From: Chelativorans sp.
GTDB lineage: Bacteria; Pseudomonadota; Alphaproteobacteria; Rhizobiales; Rhizobiaceae
DNA length: 64,000 nt
Assembly: GCF_031180965.1 (NCBI RefSeq)
Contig: NZ_JAPSLH010000022.1
Span: forward strand, 1 to 64,000
Reading direction: 5' to 3'
Both the position numbers and the translations under genes were made by a program. Under the pieces are notes generated by a model. That model saw only the letters and a program-made list of their open reading frames with translations. It did not search any database and was not told the DNA's origin. Below are positions 52,538-61,560 of the stretch, piece after piece. Each line of letters opens with the position of its first letter. The first letter of the stretch is position 1.

Positions 52538-52567
52538 GACAGCGGGCCGTTCTGCGCCGTCACCTGT

Positions 52568-54655
52568 TCAGCGCGAATCCAGCACAGCCCGCACCCGCGC
52601 GGCGAGTTCGTTTATGGTGAACGGCTTGGCGATCAGCTCCACGCCCGGATCGAGAACCCCGTTGTGAACAACCGCGTTGCGCGTATAGCCGGTGGTGAAG
52701 AGAACCTTCAGGTCGGGGCGGCGCAAACGCGCCTCCTTGGCGAGCTTCTGGCCGTTGACGTCGGGCATGACGATATCGGTGAAGAGCAGAGCGATCTCCG
52801 GATGCGCGTCGATGAGGCGAAGGGCCGCCTTGGCACCGTCGGCTTCCAGCACGCGGTAGCCAAGTTCGGTGAGCGCATCGACGCTGAACCGGCGCACGGC
52901 GGGCTCATCCTCGACGACGAGCACGACCTCCTCGAGCTCGCCGGACGGAAGCTCTGATGAGGCTTCCTCCTGGTCCGCTTCGGTTTCCGCGGCGACGTAG
53001 CGCGGCAGATAGATTTTGACCGTCGTGCCCTGACCAGGCTCGGAGTAGATCTTCACGTGGCCGCCGGTCTGCTTCACAAAGCCATAAACCTGGCTGAGGC
53101 CCAGGCCCGTTCCCTTACCTACCTCCTTGGTCGTGAAGAACGGGTCGAAGACCTTTCCGAGCACTTCCGGCGGGATCCCCGTTCCCGTATCGGTGACGGC
53201 AACAAGCACATATTGACCTTCCGCGACGCCGAGATGCGCAGCGGCATAGCGCGCGTCGAGAAACGCGTTCTGCGTCTCGATCGTGAGGCGCCCGCCGTCC
53301 GGCATGGCGTCCCGCGCGTTGACCGCCAGGTTCAGCAGGGCGCTCTCGAGCTGGTTGGGGTCGGCATAGGTCCGCCACAGCCCGCCGGCGAGGACCGTTT
53401 CGAGGCGGATATCGGAGCCGAGCGAATGAGCCAAAAGGTCCGACATGCCCGCCACAAGCTTGTTCACCTCGATGGGCTCGGGATTGAGGGGCTGCTGGCG
53501 CGCAAAGGCCAGGAGCCGCTGCGTGAGGGTAGCGGCCCTGCGCGCTCCTTCCGTCGCGGCGTCGACGTAGCGGCGCGCCCGCGGGTCGGTGCCAATGCGC
53601 CGGGTCAGCAGGTCGAGCGAGCCGATCACCACGGCCAGCATGTTGTTGAAATCGTGCGCGATGCCTCCGGTAAGCTGGCCCAGTGCCTCCATCTTCTGCG
53701 CCTGACGCAGCGCTTCTTCCGCTTGCTCGCGCTCTGCCACCGCCTCCGCGATCCGCTGCGCCAGCGTCTGGTTGAGCTGGCGCAACTCCTCTTCGGCGCG
53801 CCTGCGTGCCGTGATGTCCCGCACCGTCATCGAGACGCTGGCAACCCTGCCGCTCTCGTCGTGGATAGGCGCCAGGCTGATCTCGCCATGGACGAGGACT
53901 TTGTCGCCCTCCGTCCTGAGGGGGATTTCCCGGTGGCGTATGATCTCGTCGCCTCGCGCAGCTTCGATCAGATGCGCGATCTCCTCGCGGGACTGCTCCG
54001 GGAACAGCTGCACGGCCGGCAGGCCTATCGCCTCGTCGGAACCGATGCCGAGGAGGTGACGTGCCGCTTCGTTCCACGCGATGAGACTCCCCTCCTCCCC
54101 TATGGCGATGAATGCGTCCGGCGATTGGCTGAGGAGGGTCGCCAGATAGCGTTCCGACATGGCAAGCTGTGTCCGGCGCAACTGGCCTTCGGCCGTGCGA
54201 GCCCCGGCGGCCAGCTGCAGGTTTATGCGGCCGAACAGCGTTTCCATATTGGCCCGCTCGCGGGCGGCGCTGGCCGCTTCGCGCAGCACTGCCGCGATAT
54301 TCTCCGGCGCGGCTTCGGTGCTCACCGTCCAGGATGCGCCCAGATTGGGAACGAAGGGAAGGCTCGCCCGGAGCCGGTCGATGCGTTCCGGTGGAAGCAG
54401 GAAGACGATCTGCGTTCGCGGGCTTACCTGGCGAAGATGACGCGCCAGGTTCAGCGGATTGGGCAGGTTGGGGCCAATCACGGCCGCATCGGGCAGCGAG
54501 GCACGCAACCGCGGCTCAAGCCGCTCGGGCGCGGCGGGGTCGTAGTCCGCCGGTTCAAGCGTTAGGTCAGGCATGCCGGCGGTGGCGGAGCGAAGCCGGG
54601 CCGCATCTGCCGCTTCGCCCATGAAGAGCACAAGAAAAGGCCGCGCCGCGTGCAT
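52568..54655 (-). CDS. cytosolic hybrid sensor histidine kinase (pseudo-receiver, PAS, HK, REC)
   Basis: A 695-residue soluble sensor kinase without membrane helices. The order is: receiver-like domain at 5-125 lacking the phosphoryl Asp ([19 protein letters not shown] where a DLVLLDxxLP segment is usual), coiled coil, PAS domain 165-285, HisKA with H334 in [12 protein letters not shown], and HATPase_c 430-552 (N446 in [47 protein letters not shown]). A C-terminal receiver spans 575-693 with D627 in [13 protein letters not shown] and K677 in IAKPFT. The start follows TAGGAG. It lies 11 bases after an acyl-CoA-dehydrogenase-like gene, an unusual operon partner. The input signal is unknown. Confidence 0.9.
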   Translation of the reverse strand: MHAARPFLVLFMGEAADAARLRSATAGMPDLTLEPADYDPAAPERLEPRLRASLPDAAVIGPNLPNPLNLARHLRQVSPRTQIVFLLPPERIDRLRASLPFVPNLGASWTVSTEAAPENIAAVLREAASAARERANMETLFGRINLQLAAGARTAEGQLRRTQLAMSERYLATLLSQSPDAFIAIGEEGSLIAWNEAARHLLGIGSDEAIGLPAVQLFPEQSREEIAHLIEAARGDEIIRHREIPLRTEGDKVLVHGEISLAPIHDESGRVASVSMTVRDITARRRAEEELRQLNQTLAQRIAEAVAEREQAEEALRQAQKMEALGQLTGGIAHDFNNMLAVVIGSLDLLTRRIGTDPRARRYVDAATEGARRAATLTQRLLAFARQQPLNPEPIEVNKLVAGMSDLLAHSLGSDIRLETVLAGGLWRTYADPNQLESALLNLAVNARDAMPDGGRLTIETQNAFLDARYAAAHLGVAEGQYVLVAVTDTGTGIPPEVLGKVFDPFFTTKEVGKGTGLGLSQVYGFVKQTGGHVKIYSEPGQGTTVKIYLPRYVAAETEADQEEASSELPSGELEEVVLVVEDEPAVRRFSVDALTELGYRVLEADGAKAALRLIDAHPEIALLFTDIVMPDVNGQKLAKEARLRRPDLKVLFTTGYTRNAVVHNGVLDPGVELIAKPFTINELAARVRAVLDSR

Positions 54656-54666
54656 GATCTGTGCTC

Positions 54667-55848
54667 CTATAAGGGGGGTAGTCCCAGGAGAGAACGGCCA
54701 AGCCAGGTCTTCAGCAACTGCGTCGTGGGCGCCATCACATGCGAGGCTTGGGCATCCCTCATCAGCCGCGTGACGGCGCTGTTCTTGCCGTAGCCGCGGC
54801 CGCCGGCGAGGATCATTGCCTCCTGCGTCACGGAGGTGGCCATCTCCGCTATATCCGCCTTGGCGGCGAAGAGCGCCAGCGCCGTCTCCGGGTCGCCCGC
54901 ATCGCCCAGCCGAGCTGCGTGGTGGACGAGCTGCCGGGACCGCTGCACCTGCATCCACATCTCGGCCACCTGGTGCGCGATGACCGGTACATTGCTCAGG
55001 CTCTCGCCGGTGTGCTGGTGCGAGCGCTCCTTCAGATGGGCGATCGTGAGGTCCAGCGCGGCCTGCGCTATGCCCAGATAGACGGCTGACATGCCGATGA
55101 TGAAATATGGGGCGACGACCTCGAAGACGTACCAGATCTGGTCGCCTTCCGAGCCCAGGAGATTTGCTTTCGGGATGCGTACCTGGTCGAGGCGAACGCC
55201 GCGCGAACTGTTGCCGCGCATGCCGAAGCCTTCCCAGTCCTGCAGCCACTGCAGACCGGTTCGGTTCCCTTCGACCACGAAACAGGTGAAGGTGCCCGGG
55301 TCGAGCTCGGAACCGGGCGGGACCGCCGACATCACGTAGGAATCCGCGTGGCCTCCGCTGGTCACGAAGCTCTTCTGGCCATCCAGAACCACGTCCTCGG
55401 CCTCGACGCGAAACTGGGTGCGCGGCAGGAAGAAGAATGCCCCGGTCCCCGGCTCGCTGAGCGCAAGGGAGGTGATGTGCTTGCCCTCCGCGATCGGCCG
55501 GAGAAAGTGTTCTTCGTGAAACGGCGTCGCCTTAGTCGCCAGCACCTTCGTGGCCACGCTATGCATTCCAAAACACATGGCGGTCGAGCTGCAACTGCGG
55601 CCAAGCTCCTCGGTGACGACCGCAAGCGCGAGAAGCCCCTGCCCATGGCCCCCGAGGCGTTCAGGCACATGCAGGCCCATCAGCCCTGCATCCGCCAAAG
55701 CTTTCAAACCGTGCGCGGGCCACTTCCCATCGTGATCGACTGCGTCGCAGTCGACGGCAATCACGGAAGCGGACAATTCGGCTGCTTTCCGACGCAAGGC
55801 TTCAATACTGGATGGAAGTGGTTCCACGCGCGCTCGCTCCTTGTTCAT
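54667..55848 (-). CDS. acyl-CoA dehydrogenase-like flavoprotein
   Basis: A 393-residue protein with the full ACAD fold: N-terminal helices, the FAD-contact segments SLALSEPGTGAFFF and GQKSFVTSGGHADSYVM, FGMRGNSSRGVRLDQVRIP, and the C-terminal helical domain ILAGGRGYGKNSAVTRLMRD. The catalytic Glu found in the YEGT motif of common ACADs is not seen; the position reads VMAPTT. It may use a Glu elsewhere or act as a flavin monooxygenase-like member. It forms an operon with the histidine kinase downstream. The nearby acyl-CoA synthetase remnant suggests a lost fatty-acid or carboxylate pathway. Confidence 0.85.
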   Translation of the reverse strand: MNKERARVEPLPSSIEALRRKAAELSASVIAVDCDAVDHDGKWPAHGLKALADAGLMGLHVPERLGGHGQGLLALAVVTEELGRSCSSTAMCFGMHSVATKVLATKATPFHEEHFLRPIAEGKHITSLALSEPGTGAFFFLPRTQFRVEAEDVVLDGQKSFVTSGGHADSYVMSAVPPGSELDPGTFTCFVVEGNRTGLQWLQDWEGFGMRGNSSRGVRLDQVRIPKANLLGSEGDQIWYVFEVVAPYFIIGMSAVYLGIAQAALDLTIAHLKERSHQHTGESLSNVPVIAHQVAEMWMQVQRSRQLVHHAARLGDAGDPETALALFAAKADIAEMATSVTQEAMILAGGRGYGKNSAVTRLMRDAQASHVMAPTTQLLKTWLGRSLLGLPPL

Positions 55849-56060
55849 GCGCCGCCTGGCTACACCTGAAAACGGGTAAGCACGCGCATGTAGGCCAATT
55901 CCGCCGATCTCTTATCTGTAAGGGAGCCACTTTCCAACCGCCGGCCCTCCGCTGGAGTGCTTAATCCATTAGGATCGTACCAGTTCCAAAAATCCAGCCT
56001 TTCGTCACGATGCACCAGAGATGAAATCCGCCGCTTTACAAAAGTAATACAATATGATTT

Positions 56061-56085
56061 GTTCACGAACGCTGCATCGCAGCGT
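56061..56085 (+). promoter_or_regulatory. operator-like inverted repeats upstream of ytfQ
   Basis: GTTC-AC-GAAC at 56061-56070 overlaps ACGCTGC (56069-56075), which pairs with GCAGCGT (56079-56085) around ATC. The two adjacent dyads end just before the CGGGAGGAAA ribosome-binding site. The GntR regulator encoded at the end of the operon is the likely binder; a 5' mRNA hairpin is the alternative. The 254-base gap (55849-56102) also holds the divergent promoter of the acyl-CoA dehydrogenase gene. Confidence 0.4.
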
Positions 56086-56102
56086 CCATTCGGGAGGAAA
56101 TC

Positions 56103-57065
56103 ATGCTCTTCAAGTCAGCTCTTGCTGGCGCGACACTGCTCGCGTCGGCCGTCCTTGGTGCGTCCGCGGCTTCGGCCCTGACGGTTGGTTTTTCGCAGAT
56201 CGGCTCCGAGTCCGGCTGGCGCGCCGCCGAGACGACTGTCACCCGCCAGGAGGCGGAGAAGCGCGGCGTCGATCTCAAGTTCTCCGATGCCCAGCAGAAG
56301 CAGGAAAACCAGATCAAGGCACTGCGCTCCTTCATCGCCCAGGGCGTGGACGCGATCTTCCTTGCCCCGGTCGTTGAGACCGGCTGGGATTCAGTGCTGG
56401 AAGAAGCCAAGGATGCGGAGATCCCTGTCATCCTGCTCGACCGCACCGTGGCCGCCTCCGAGGACCTTTATCTCACCGCCGTCACCTCGGACCTCGTCCA
56501 CGAGGGCAAGGTAGCCGGCGAATGGCTGGTGAACAATGTCGGCGACAAGGAGTGCAACATCGTTGAGCTCCAGGGCACGACCGGCTCCTCGCCCGCCATC
56601 GCCCGCAAGAAGGGTTTTGAGGAAGCGATCGCCGGCAAGGCGAACTTCAAGATCGTCCGCAGCCAGACCGGCGATTTCACCCGCGCCAAGGGCAAGGAAG
56701 TGATGGAAAGCTTCCTCAAGGCCGAAGGCGGTGGCAAGAACATCTGCGCGCTCTATGCCCACAATGACGACATGGCGCTGGGCGCCATCCAGGCCATCAA
56801 GGAAGCCGGGTTGAAGCCTGGCGAGGACATCCTCGTCGTCTCCATCGACGCGGTGCCGGACATTTTCCAGGCGCTTGCGGCGGGCGAGGCCAATGCCACG
56901 GTCGAGCTCACGCCGAACATGGCCGGTCCGGCCTTCGACGCTCTGGAAGCTTATCTCAACAACGGCACCGTTCCGCCGAAGTGGATCCAGACCGAATCGA
57001 AGCTCTACACCCAGGCCGACGATCCGCAGAAGGTTTACGAGGAAAAGAAGAACCTCGGCTACTAG
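56103..57065 (+). CDS. ytfQ: galactofuranose ABC transporter substrate-binding protein YtfQ
   Basis: A 320-residue periplasmic binding protein. The signal peptide is residues 1-25 (cleavage after ASA). The mature protein follows E. coli YtfQ closely from memory: LTVGFSQIGSESGWRAAET, QQKQENQIKALRSFIAQGVD, AIFLAPVVETGWDSVLEEAK, ICALYAHNDDMALGAIQAIK and ATVELTPNMAGPAFDALEAY. YtfQ binds the furanose forms of galactose and, in related systems, arabinose. GGGAGG precedes the ATG. It is the first gene of ytfQRT-yjfF, which imports the sugar across the inner membrane. Confidence 0.93.
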   Translation: MLFKSALAGATLLASAVLGASAASALTVGFSQIGSESGWRAAETTVTRQEAEKRGVDLKFSDAQQKQENQIKALRSFIAQGVDAIFLAPVVETGWDSVLEEAKDAEIPVILLDRTVAASEDLYLTAVTSDLVHEGKVAGEWLVNNVGDKECNIVELQGTTGSSPAIARKKGFEEAIAGKANFKIVRSQTGDFTRAKGKEVMESFLKAEGGGKNICALYAHNDDMALGAIQAIKEAGLKPGEDILVVSIDAVPDIFQALAAGEANATVELTPNMAGPAFDALEAYLNNGTVPPKWIQTESKLYTQADDPQKVYEEKKNLGY

Positions 57066-57077
57066 GCCGGCGTTCCG

Positions 57078-57110
57078 CAGGCGGGCTTCGGGCCCGCCTG
57101 TTTCTTTCTT
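57078..57110 (+). terminator. hairpin with T tract between ytfQ and ytfR
   Basis: CAGGCGGGC at 57078-57086 pairs with GCCCGCCTG at 57092-57100 across a 5-base loop and is followed by TTTCTTTCTT. It is a partial terminator or 3'-end stabiliser in the 105-base gap that would give more YtfQ than transporter. Confidence 0.7.
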
Positions 57111-57170
57111 GCAGCCTTCGTGATGAACTGATGCCCGCGCGTCGCGCGAAATTTCGCGGGAGGACCGGCC

Positions 57171-58694
57171 GTGGAAAAGCCTCAGGGGACATTGCTCAGC
57201 GTCGAAAGCCTCACGAAAAGCTTTCCTGGCGCACTGGCGCTTGACCGGGTGGATTTCACCCTGAGGGCGGGCGAGGTGCACGCCTTGCTCGGGGAGAATG
57301 GCGCGGGGAAGTCGACCCTCATCAAGTGCCTGACCGGAGCATATCGCCGCGACTCGGGCGAGATCCTGCTCGACGGGCGCCCCTTTGATCCGCGCGACAC
57401 ATTCGAGGCCCAGGCGCTCGGCATCGGCACCGTTTACCAGGAGGTGAACCTCCTGCCCAATCTCACAGTGGCCGAAAATCTCTATCTCGGCCGCCAGCCG
57501 CGCCGCTTCGGCATGGTAAGCGTGCGCGAGCTGAATGCGAAGGCGCGGGCGCTGCTTTCCCGCTACGGCCTCGACATAGACGTAACGCGGGAGCTCTCCT
57601 CCTATTCGGTCGCCGTTCAGCAGATCGTGGCGATCGCGCGCGCGGTCGACCTTTCCGGCCGGATCCTCGTCCTGGACGAGCCCACCGCCAGCCTTGATGC
57701 GCAGGAAGTGCGCCTGGTCTTCGACATCGTCCGGCGGCTGCGCGAGCAAGGGCTCGGCATCATCTTCATCACCCATTTCCTCGACCAGGTGTTCGAGCTT
57801 TCCGACCGCATCACGGTGCTGCGCAACGGGCGGCTGGTCGGCACGCGCAGGACAGCCGAAATCAAGCGCATCGAACTGGTCACAATGATGCTCGGGCACG
57901 AGCTTTCGCAGGAGACCCGCCATCACGCGGCCGACCGGCCGAACGACGCACCGCCTGCCTACCGATTCCGCGATTTCGGCCGCGCGGGCGCGGTACAGCC
58001 CTTCGATCTCGATGTCCGCCGGGGCGAGGTGGTGGGGGTTGCCGGACTCCTGGGCTCCGGCCGCACCGAGACGGCTGAAGTGATCTTCGGCGTCCGCCCG
58101 CACGACAGCGGAACAGCGGAGAAGGAGGGCAGGAAACTGGATCTCGCTTCGCCTCGGGCGGCCATTGCGGAAGGGTTCGGCTTCTGCCCAGAGGACCGCA
58201 AGACCGACGGCATCATCGGCGATCTTTCCGTGCGCGAAAACATCATCCTGGCGCTGCAGGCGCGGCGCGGGTGGTCGCGGCCGCTGCCGCGGCAGGAGCA
58301 GATCGAGATCGCCGACCGCTTCATCAAGGCGCTCGACATACGCACGAGCGACCGGGAAAAGCCGATCCGCCTCCTTTCCGGCGGCAACCAGCAGAAGGCC
58401 ATCCTCGCCCGCTGGCTCGCCACCAACCCGGAATTCCTCATCCTCGACGAGCCGACCCGCGGCATCGATGTGGGTGCCCATGCGGAAATCATCCGCCTGA
58501 TCGAGAGCCTGTGTGAAAAAGGCATGTCGCTGCTCGTCATCTCGTCGGAACTGGAAGAGCTGGTGGCCTATTCGCACCGGGTGATCGTGGTGCGCGACCG
58601 GGCGCATGTGGCCGAGCTCGTCGGCGAGGAGATCAACACGGACAGCATCGTGCGCGCCATCGCCGCCGAAAGGCCGACGGAGGACGCCCGATGA
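57171..58694 (+). CDS. ytfR: sugar ABC transporter ATPase YtfR (CUT2)
   Basis: A 507-residue protein with two fused ATPase halves, as in all CUT2 sugar importers. First half: Walker A GENGAGKS at 41-48, Q-loop VYQEVNLLPNLTVAENLYLG, signature region SSYSVAVQQIVAIARA and Walker B ILVLDEPTASLD. The second half has the usual degenerate P-loop GLLGSGRTE, signature LLSGGNQQKAILARW and LILDEPTRGIDVGA. GTG start with GGGAGGA upstream. The stop overlaps the ytfT start (ATGA). Confidence 0.93.
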   Translation: MEKPQGTLLSVESLTKSFPGALALDRVDFTLRAGEVHALLGENGAGKSTLIKCLTGAYRRDSGEILLDGRPFDPRDTFEAQALGIGTVYQEVNLLPNLTVAENLYLGRQPRRFGMVSVRELNAKARALLSRYGLDIDVTRELSSYSVAVQQIVAIARAVDLSGRILVLDEPTASLDAQEVRLVFDIVRRLREQGLGIIFITHFLDQVFELSDRITVLRNGRLVGTRRTAEIKRIELVTMMLGHELSQETRHHAADRPNDAPPAYRFRDFGRAGAVQPFDLDVRRGEVVGVAGLLGSGRTETAEVIFGVRPHDSGTAEKEGRKLDLASPRAAIAEGFGFCPEDRKTDGIIGDLSVRENIILALQARRGWSRPLPRQEQIEIADRFIKALDIRTSDREKPIRLLSGGNQQKAILARWLATNPEFLILDEPTRGIDVGAHAEIIRLIESLCEKGMSLLVISSELEELVAYSHRVIVVRDRAHVAELVGEEINTDSIVRAIAAERPTEDAR

Positions 58695-59728
58695 GCGATG
58701 CCGGCGCGCTCCGCCGCTTCCTGCCCCAGATCGCGACGCTCCTGATCATCCTGGCGCTCAACACAGCGGTATTCCCGCAATTCCTGGATCTGACCTTCCA
58801 GAACGGGCGGCTCTACGGCAGCCTCGTCGACGTGCTCAACCGCGGCGCGCCCGTGGCATTGCTCGCCATCGGCATGACTTTGGTCATCGCCACGAAAGGC
58901 ATCGATCTTTCGGTGGGTGCCGTGATGGCGATTTGCGGGGCGGTCGCGGCATCGGCCGTAGCCGCCGGCGAGAGCACGGCGACCGCCATACTGGCGGCCC
59001 TTGCCGTGGGCGTCCTCTGCGGCGTCTGGAACGGCTTCCTCGTAGCCGTGCTCGGCATGCAGCCCATCGTCGCCACGCTCATCCTGATGGTGGCGGGGCG
59101 CGGCATAGCGCAGCTTATCACCGAGGGCGTGATTGTCACCTTCTCCGATCCGGGGCTCGCGTTCTTCGGCAGCGGGTCCTTTCTGGGCCTGCCAATGCCA
59201 GTCATCCTTTGGGTCGGCGCCGGCATTCTCGCCACGCTGATCGTGCGCAAAACCGCACTTGGCCTGCTGATCGAGGCGATCGGCGTCAACCGCCGTGCGA
59301 GCTCGCTTTCCGGCGTCAACAGCCGGGTGCTGCTCGTCACCGTCTACATGGCTTCGGGGCTCTGCGCGGCGGTCGCCGGCATCATCGTGACCGCGGATAT
59401 CCGGGGTGCCGACGCCAACAATGCCGGCCTTTGGCTGGAGCTCGACGCGATCCTTGCCGTCGTGCTCGGCGGCACCTCGTTGCTCGGCGGACGCTTCACG
59501 CTCCTCGGTTCCCTGATCGGCGCCATGATCATCCAGTCGATCAATACGGGCATCCTGCTTTCGGGGTTTCCGCCGGAGTTCAACCTGATCATCAAGGCCG
59601 TGATCATCATGCTGATCCTGCTGATCCAGTCGCCGGCCATCCGGATGGGGATGCTGTTCTGGCGCATCCGGCCGCCGGAGCCGGCGGAGTTCCTGCCCAA
59701 GGAGCGCAAGGAGGGATCGGCGCCATGA
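58691..59728 (+). CDS. ytfT: sugar ABC transporter permease YtfT
   Basis: A 345-residue inner-membrane permease of the BPD_transp_2 (RbsC-like) type with 8-10 helices. Family motifs: LAIGMTLVIATKGIDLSVGA, EAIGVNRRASSLSGVNSR and LDAILAVVLGGTSLLGGRFT. The C-terminal cytoplasmic tail is longer than in RbsC. It forms a heterodimeric channel with YjfF. ATGA overlaps at both ends. Confidence 0.92.
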   Translation: MSDAGALRRFLPQIATLLIILALNTAVFPQFLDLTFQNGRLYGSLVDVLNRGAPVALLAIGMTLVIATKGIDLSVGAVMAICGAVAASAVAAGESTATAILAALAVGVLCGVWNGFLVAVLGMQPIVATLILMVAGRGIAQLITEGVIVTFSDPGLAFFGSGSFLGLPMPVILWVGAGILATLIVRKTALGLLIEAIGVNRRASSLSGVNSRVLLVTVYMASGLCAAVAGIIVTADIRGADANNAGLWLELDAILAVVLGGTSLLGGRFTLLGSLIGAMIIQSINTGILLSGFPPEFNLIIKAVIIMLILLIQSPAIRMGMLFWRIRPPEPAEFLPKERKEGSAP

Positions 59729-60711
59729 AGTCGCGCTACCTCCCGCTGGCGGCCACGACCCTCATCTTCCTCCTCGCTTACACGCTCTGCTACGCGCAGT
59801 TCCCCGCGATGCTTTCCACGCGCGTGATCGGCAATCTTTTCACCGACAACGCCTTTCTCGGCATTGCCGCGGTGGGCATGACCTTCGTCATCCTGTCCGG
59901 CGGCATCGATCTTTCCATCGGCTCGGTCATCGCATTCACAAGCGTTTTCATCGCCGTGCTGCTCGCCGGGACGGGCCTGCATCCGCTCACCGTCTTTGCG
60001 CTTGCGCTTGTGATCTCCACCCTTTTCGGCGCGGCGATGGGCGCGGTGATCCACTATCTCGAAATGCCGCCCTTCATCGTGACGCTGGCCGGCATGTTCC
60101 TCGCGCGCGGCATGGCTTTCGTGCTGTCGATCGATTCCATTCCGGTCGCGCATCCCTTCTATGACGTTCTGCAGTCGCTCTACTGGCGCATGCCGGGCGG
60201 AGGCCGGCTGACCCTGATCGGCGTCCTGATGCTGCTCGTGTTCCTCGCGGGCATCCTTCTGGCCCACCGCACCCGCTTCGGCGCCAATGTCTATGCTCTG
60301 GGCGGCGGCGCGGCGACGGCGCGGCTGATGGGCGTCGCCGTCGGCCAGACCACTATCGCCATCTATGCCTTGTCGGGCCTGCTCGCCGGTCTCTCGGGCA
60401 TCGTCTTCTCGCTCTACACCAGCGCCGGTTATTCGCTCTCCGCCGTCGGCGTGGAACTGGACGCCATCGCCGCCGTCGTCATCGGCGGCACGCTGCTTAC
60501 CGGCGGCAGCGGGTTCATCGCGGGAACCTTCGTCGGCATCCTCATCACGGGTCTTATCCAGACCTACATCACCTTCGACGGCACGCTTTCCAGCTGGTGG
60601 ACGAAGATCGTGATCGGCATCTTGCTCTTCGCCTTCATCTTCCTGCAAAAGGGCATTCTGTGGGTCTCGTCCAGGAACAGGGTGGCGCTTGACCATGCGC
60701 ATGGGCGTTGA
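59725..60711 (+). CDS. yjfF: sugar ABC transporter permease YjfF
   Basis: A 328-residue permease of the same family and the second half of the channel. Motifs: GIAAVGMTFVILSGGIDLSI, YALGGGAATARLMGVAVGQT and LDAIAAVVIGGTLLTGGSGF. The true start is at 59725 in the ATGA overlap. An open frame running in from 58606 covers the ytfT gene out of frame and is not real in that part. The order ytfQ-ytfR-ytfT-yjfF is the same as in E. coli. Confidence 0.92.
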   Translation: MKSRYLPLAATTLIFLLAYTLCYAQFPAMLSTRVIGNLFTDNAFLGIAAVGMTFVILSGGIDLSIGSVIAFTSVFIAVLLAGTGLHPLTVFALALVISTLFGAAMGAVIHYLEMPPFIVTLAGMFLARGMAFVLSIDSIPVAHPFYDVLQSLYWRMPGGGRLTLIGVLMLLVFLAGILLAHRTRFGANVYALGGGAATARLMGVAVGQTTIAIYALSGLLAGLSGIVFSLYTSAGYSLSAVGVELDAIAAVVIGGTLLTGGSGFIAGTFVGILITGLIQTYITFDGTLSSWWTKIVIGILLFAFIFLQKGILWVSSRNRVALDHAHGR

Positions 60712-61454
60712 TGGGACTGCTTGAGACCGCCATTTCAGGTGCTGCGCGGCGCACGAGCCACTCCCATGTGGTGAACGAGATCGGCAAGGCGATCGTGGAC
60801 GGCACCTATCCCGTGGGCAGCATCCTGCCGGGCGACAGCGAACTGGCCGAGCGCTTCCATGTCTCGCGCACCGTCCTGCGCGAGGCGATGAAGACGCTGT
60901 CGGCCAAGGGCCTTGTGGTGCCACGCGCGCGCATCGGCACGCGGGTGACGGAAAGCCGGCAGTGGAACATGTTCGATGCGGACGTTTTGGCCTGGCACAT
61001 CGACCGCGGCATAGACACCAGTTTCGTGATGCATCTTAGCGAGATGCGGCTTTCCTTCGAACCTCATGCCGCGAGCCTTGCTGCCGAGCGCGCCAGCCCG
61101 CAAAATATCGAATGGCTTCTTGCCCTGTCCGAGGACATGGTCTCTGCCCGCTCCCACAACGAGCTGATCCTCGCGGATCTGCGCTTTCATCTGACGGTCC
61201 TGCACGCCTCGGAAAACCCCTTCATGTATGGCGTCGGCACCCTTATCGAGGCCGCGCTGATCGGCGCGTTCGGGCTGAGTTCGCCGGACGTTCCCTCGCG
61301 CGAGGTCGAGACGATCGGCAACTCGCACCGGTCCATAGCCGAGGCGATCGCGAGGGGCGACGGCGAGGCGGCCGCGGCCGCCATGCGGCAGGTCATCCTG
61401 ACCGGCCGGGACCAGGCGCTCGCTCGCATGCAGGGACCCTTCGTCCCCGATTGA
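60711..61454 (+). CDS. GntR/FCD transcriptional regulator (DgoR/GguR-like)
   Basis: A 247-residue FadR-type regulator. The winged HTH is at about 15-80 (GSILPGDSELAERFHVSRTV, LREAMKTLSAKGLVV) and the FCD domain at about 95-230, with D and H ligand residues in LADLRFHLTVLHAS and GNSHRSIAEAI. The ATG shares one base with the yjfF stop (TGATG), so it is coupled to the transporter. Related regulators in proteobacteria control galactonate or galactose uptake genes, which suits a galactofuranose system. Confidence 0.88.
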   Translation: MGLLETAISGAARRTSHSHVVNEIGKAIVDGTYPVGSILPGDSELAERFHVSRTVLREAMKTLSAKGLVVPRARIGTRVTESRQWNMFDADVLAWHIDRGIDTSFVMHLSEMRLSFEPHAASLAAERASPQNIEWLLALSEDMVSARSHNELILADLRFHLTVLHASENPFMYGVGTLIEAALIGAFGLSSPDVPSREVETIGNSHRSIAEAIARGDGEAAAAAMRQVILTGRDQALARMQGPFVPD

Positions 61455-61560
61455 ACTATGCCTGAAGGCTTCCGGGGCGCACCAGGCGCTAGGCGCGGGC
61501 CCAAGTGGCAACCAATGTTCGTCCCGGACCGAACTGTGGTCGCAGCGGGTGCCGCGGCGG

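Noticed and set aside
49811-52567. An insertion sequence or integrated element as cause of the decayed zone
   Set aside because: I find no transposase, integrase, terminal inverted repeats or tRNA attachment site around the remnants.
56391-58607. An open frame of 738 codons on the minus strand opposite ytfQ and ytfR
   Set aside because: It spans two well-identified genes and their gap, has a composition typical of antisense frames in GC-rich DNA, and no domain is visible.
58606-59724. The long upstream extension of the yjfF frame, which would give a 701-residue protein
   Set aside because: The extension runs out of frame through ytfR and ytfT; an ATG with start-stop overlap at 59725 gives a normal-length permease.
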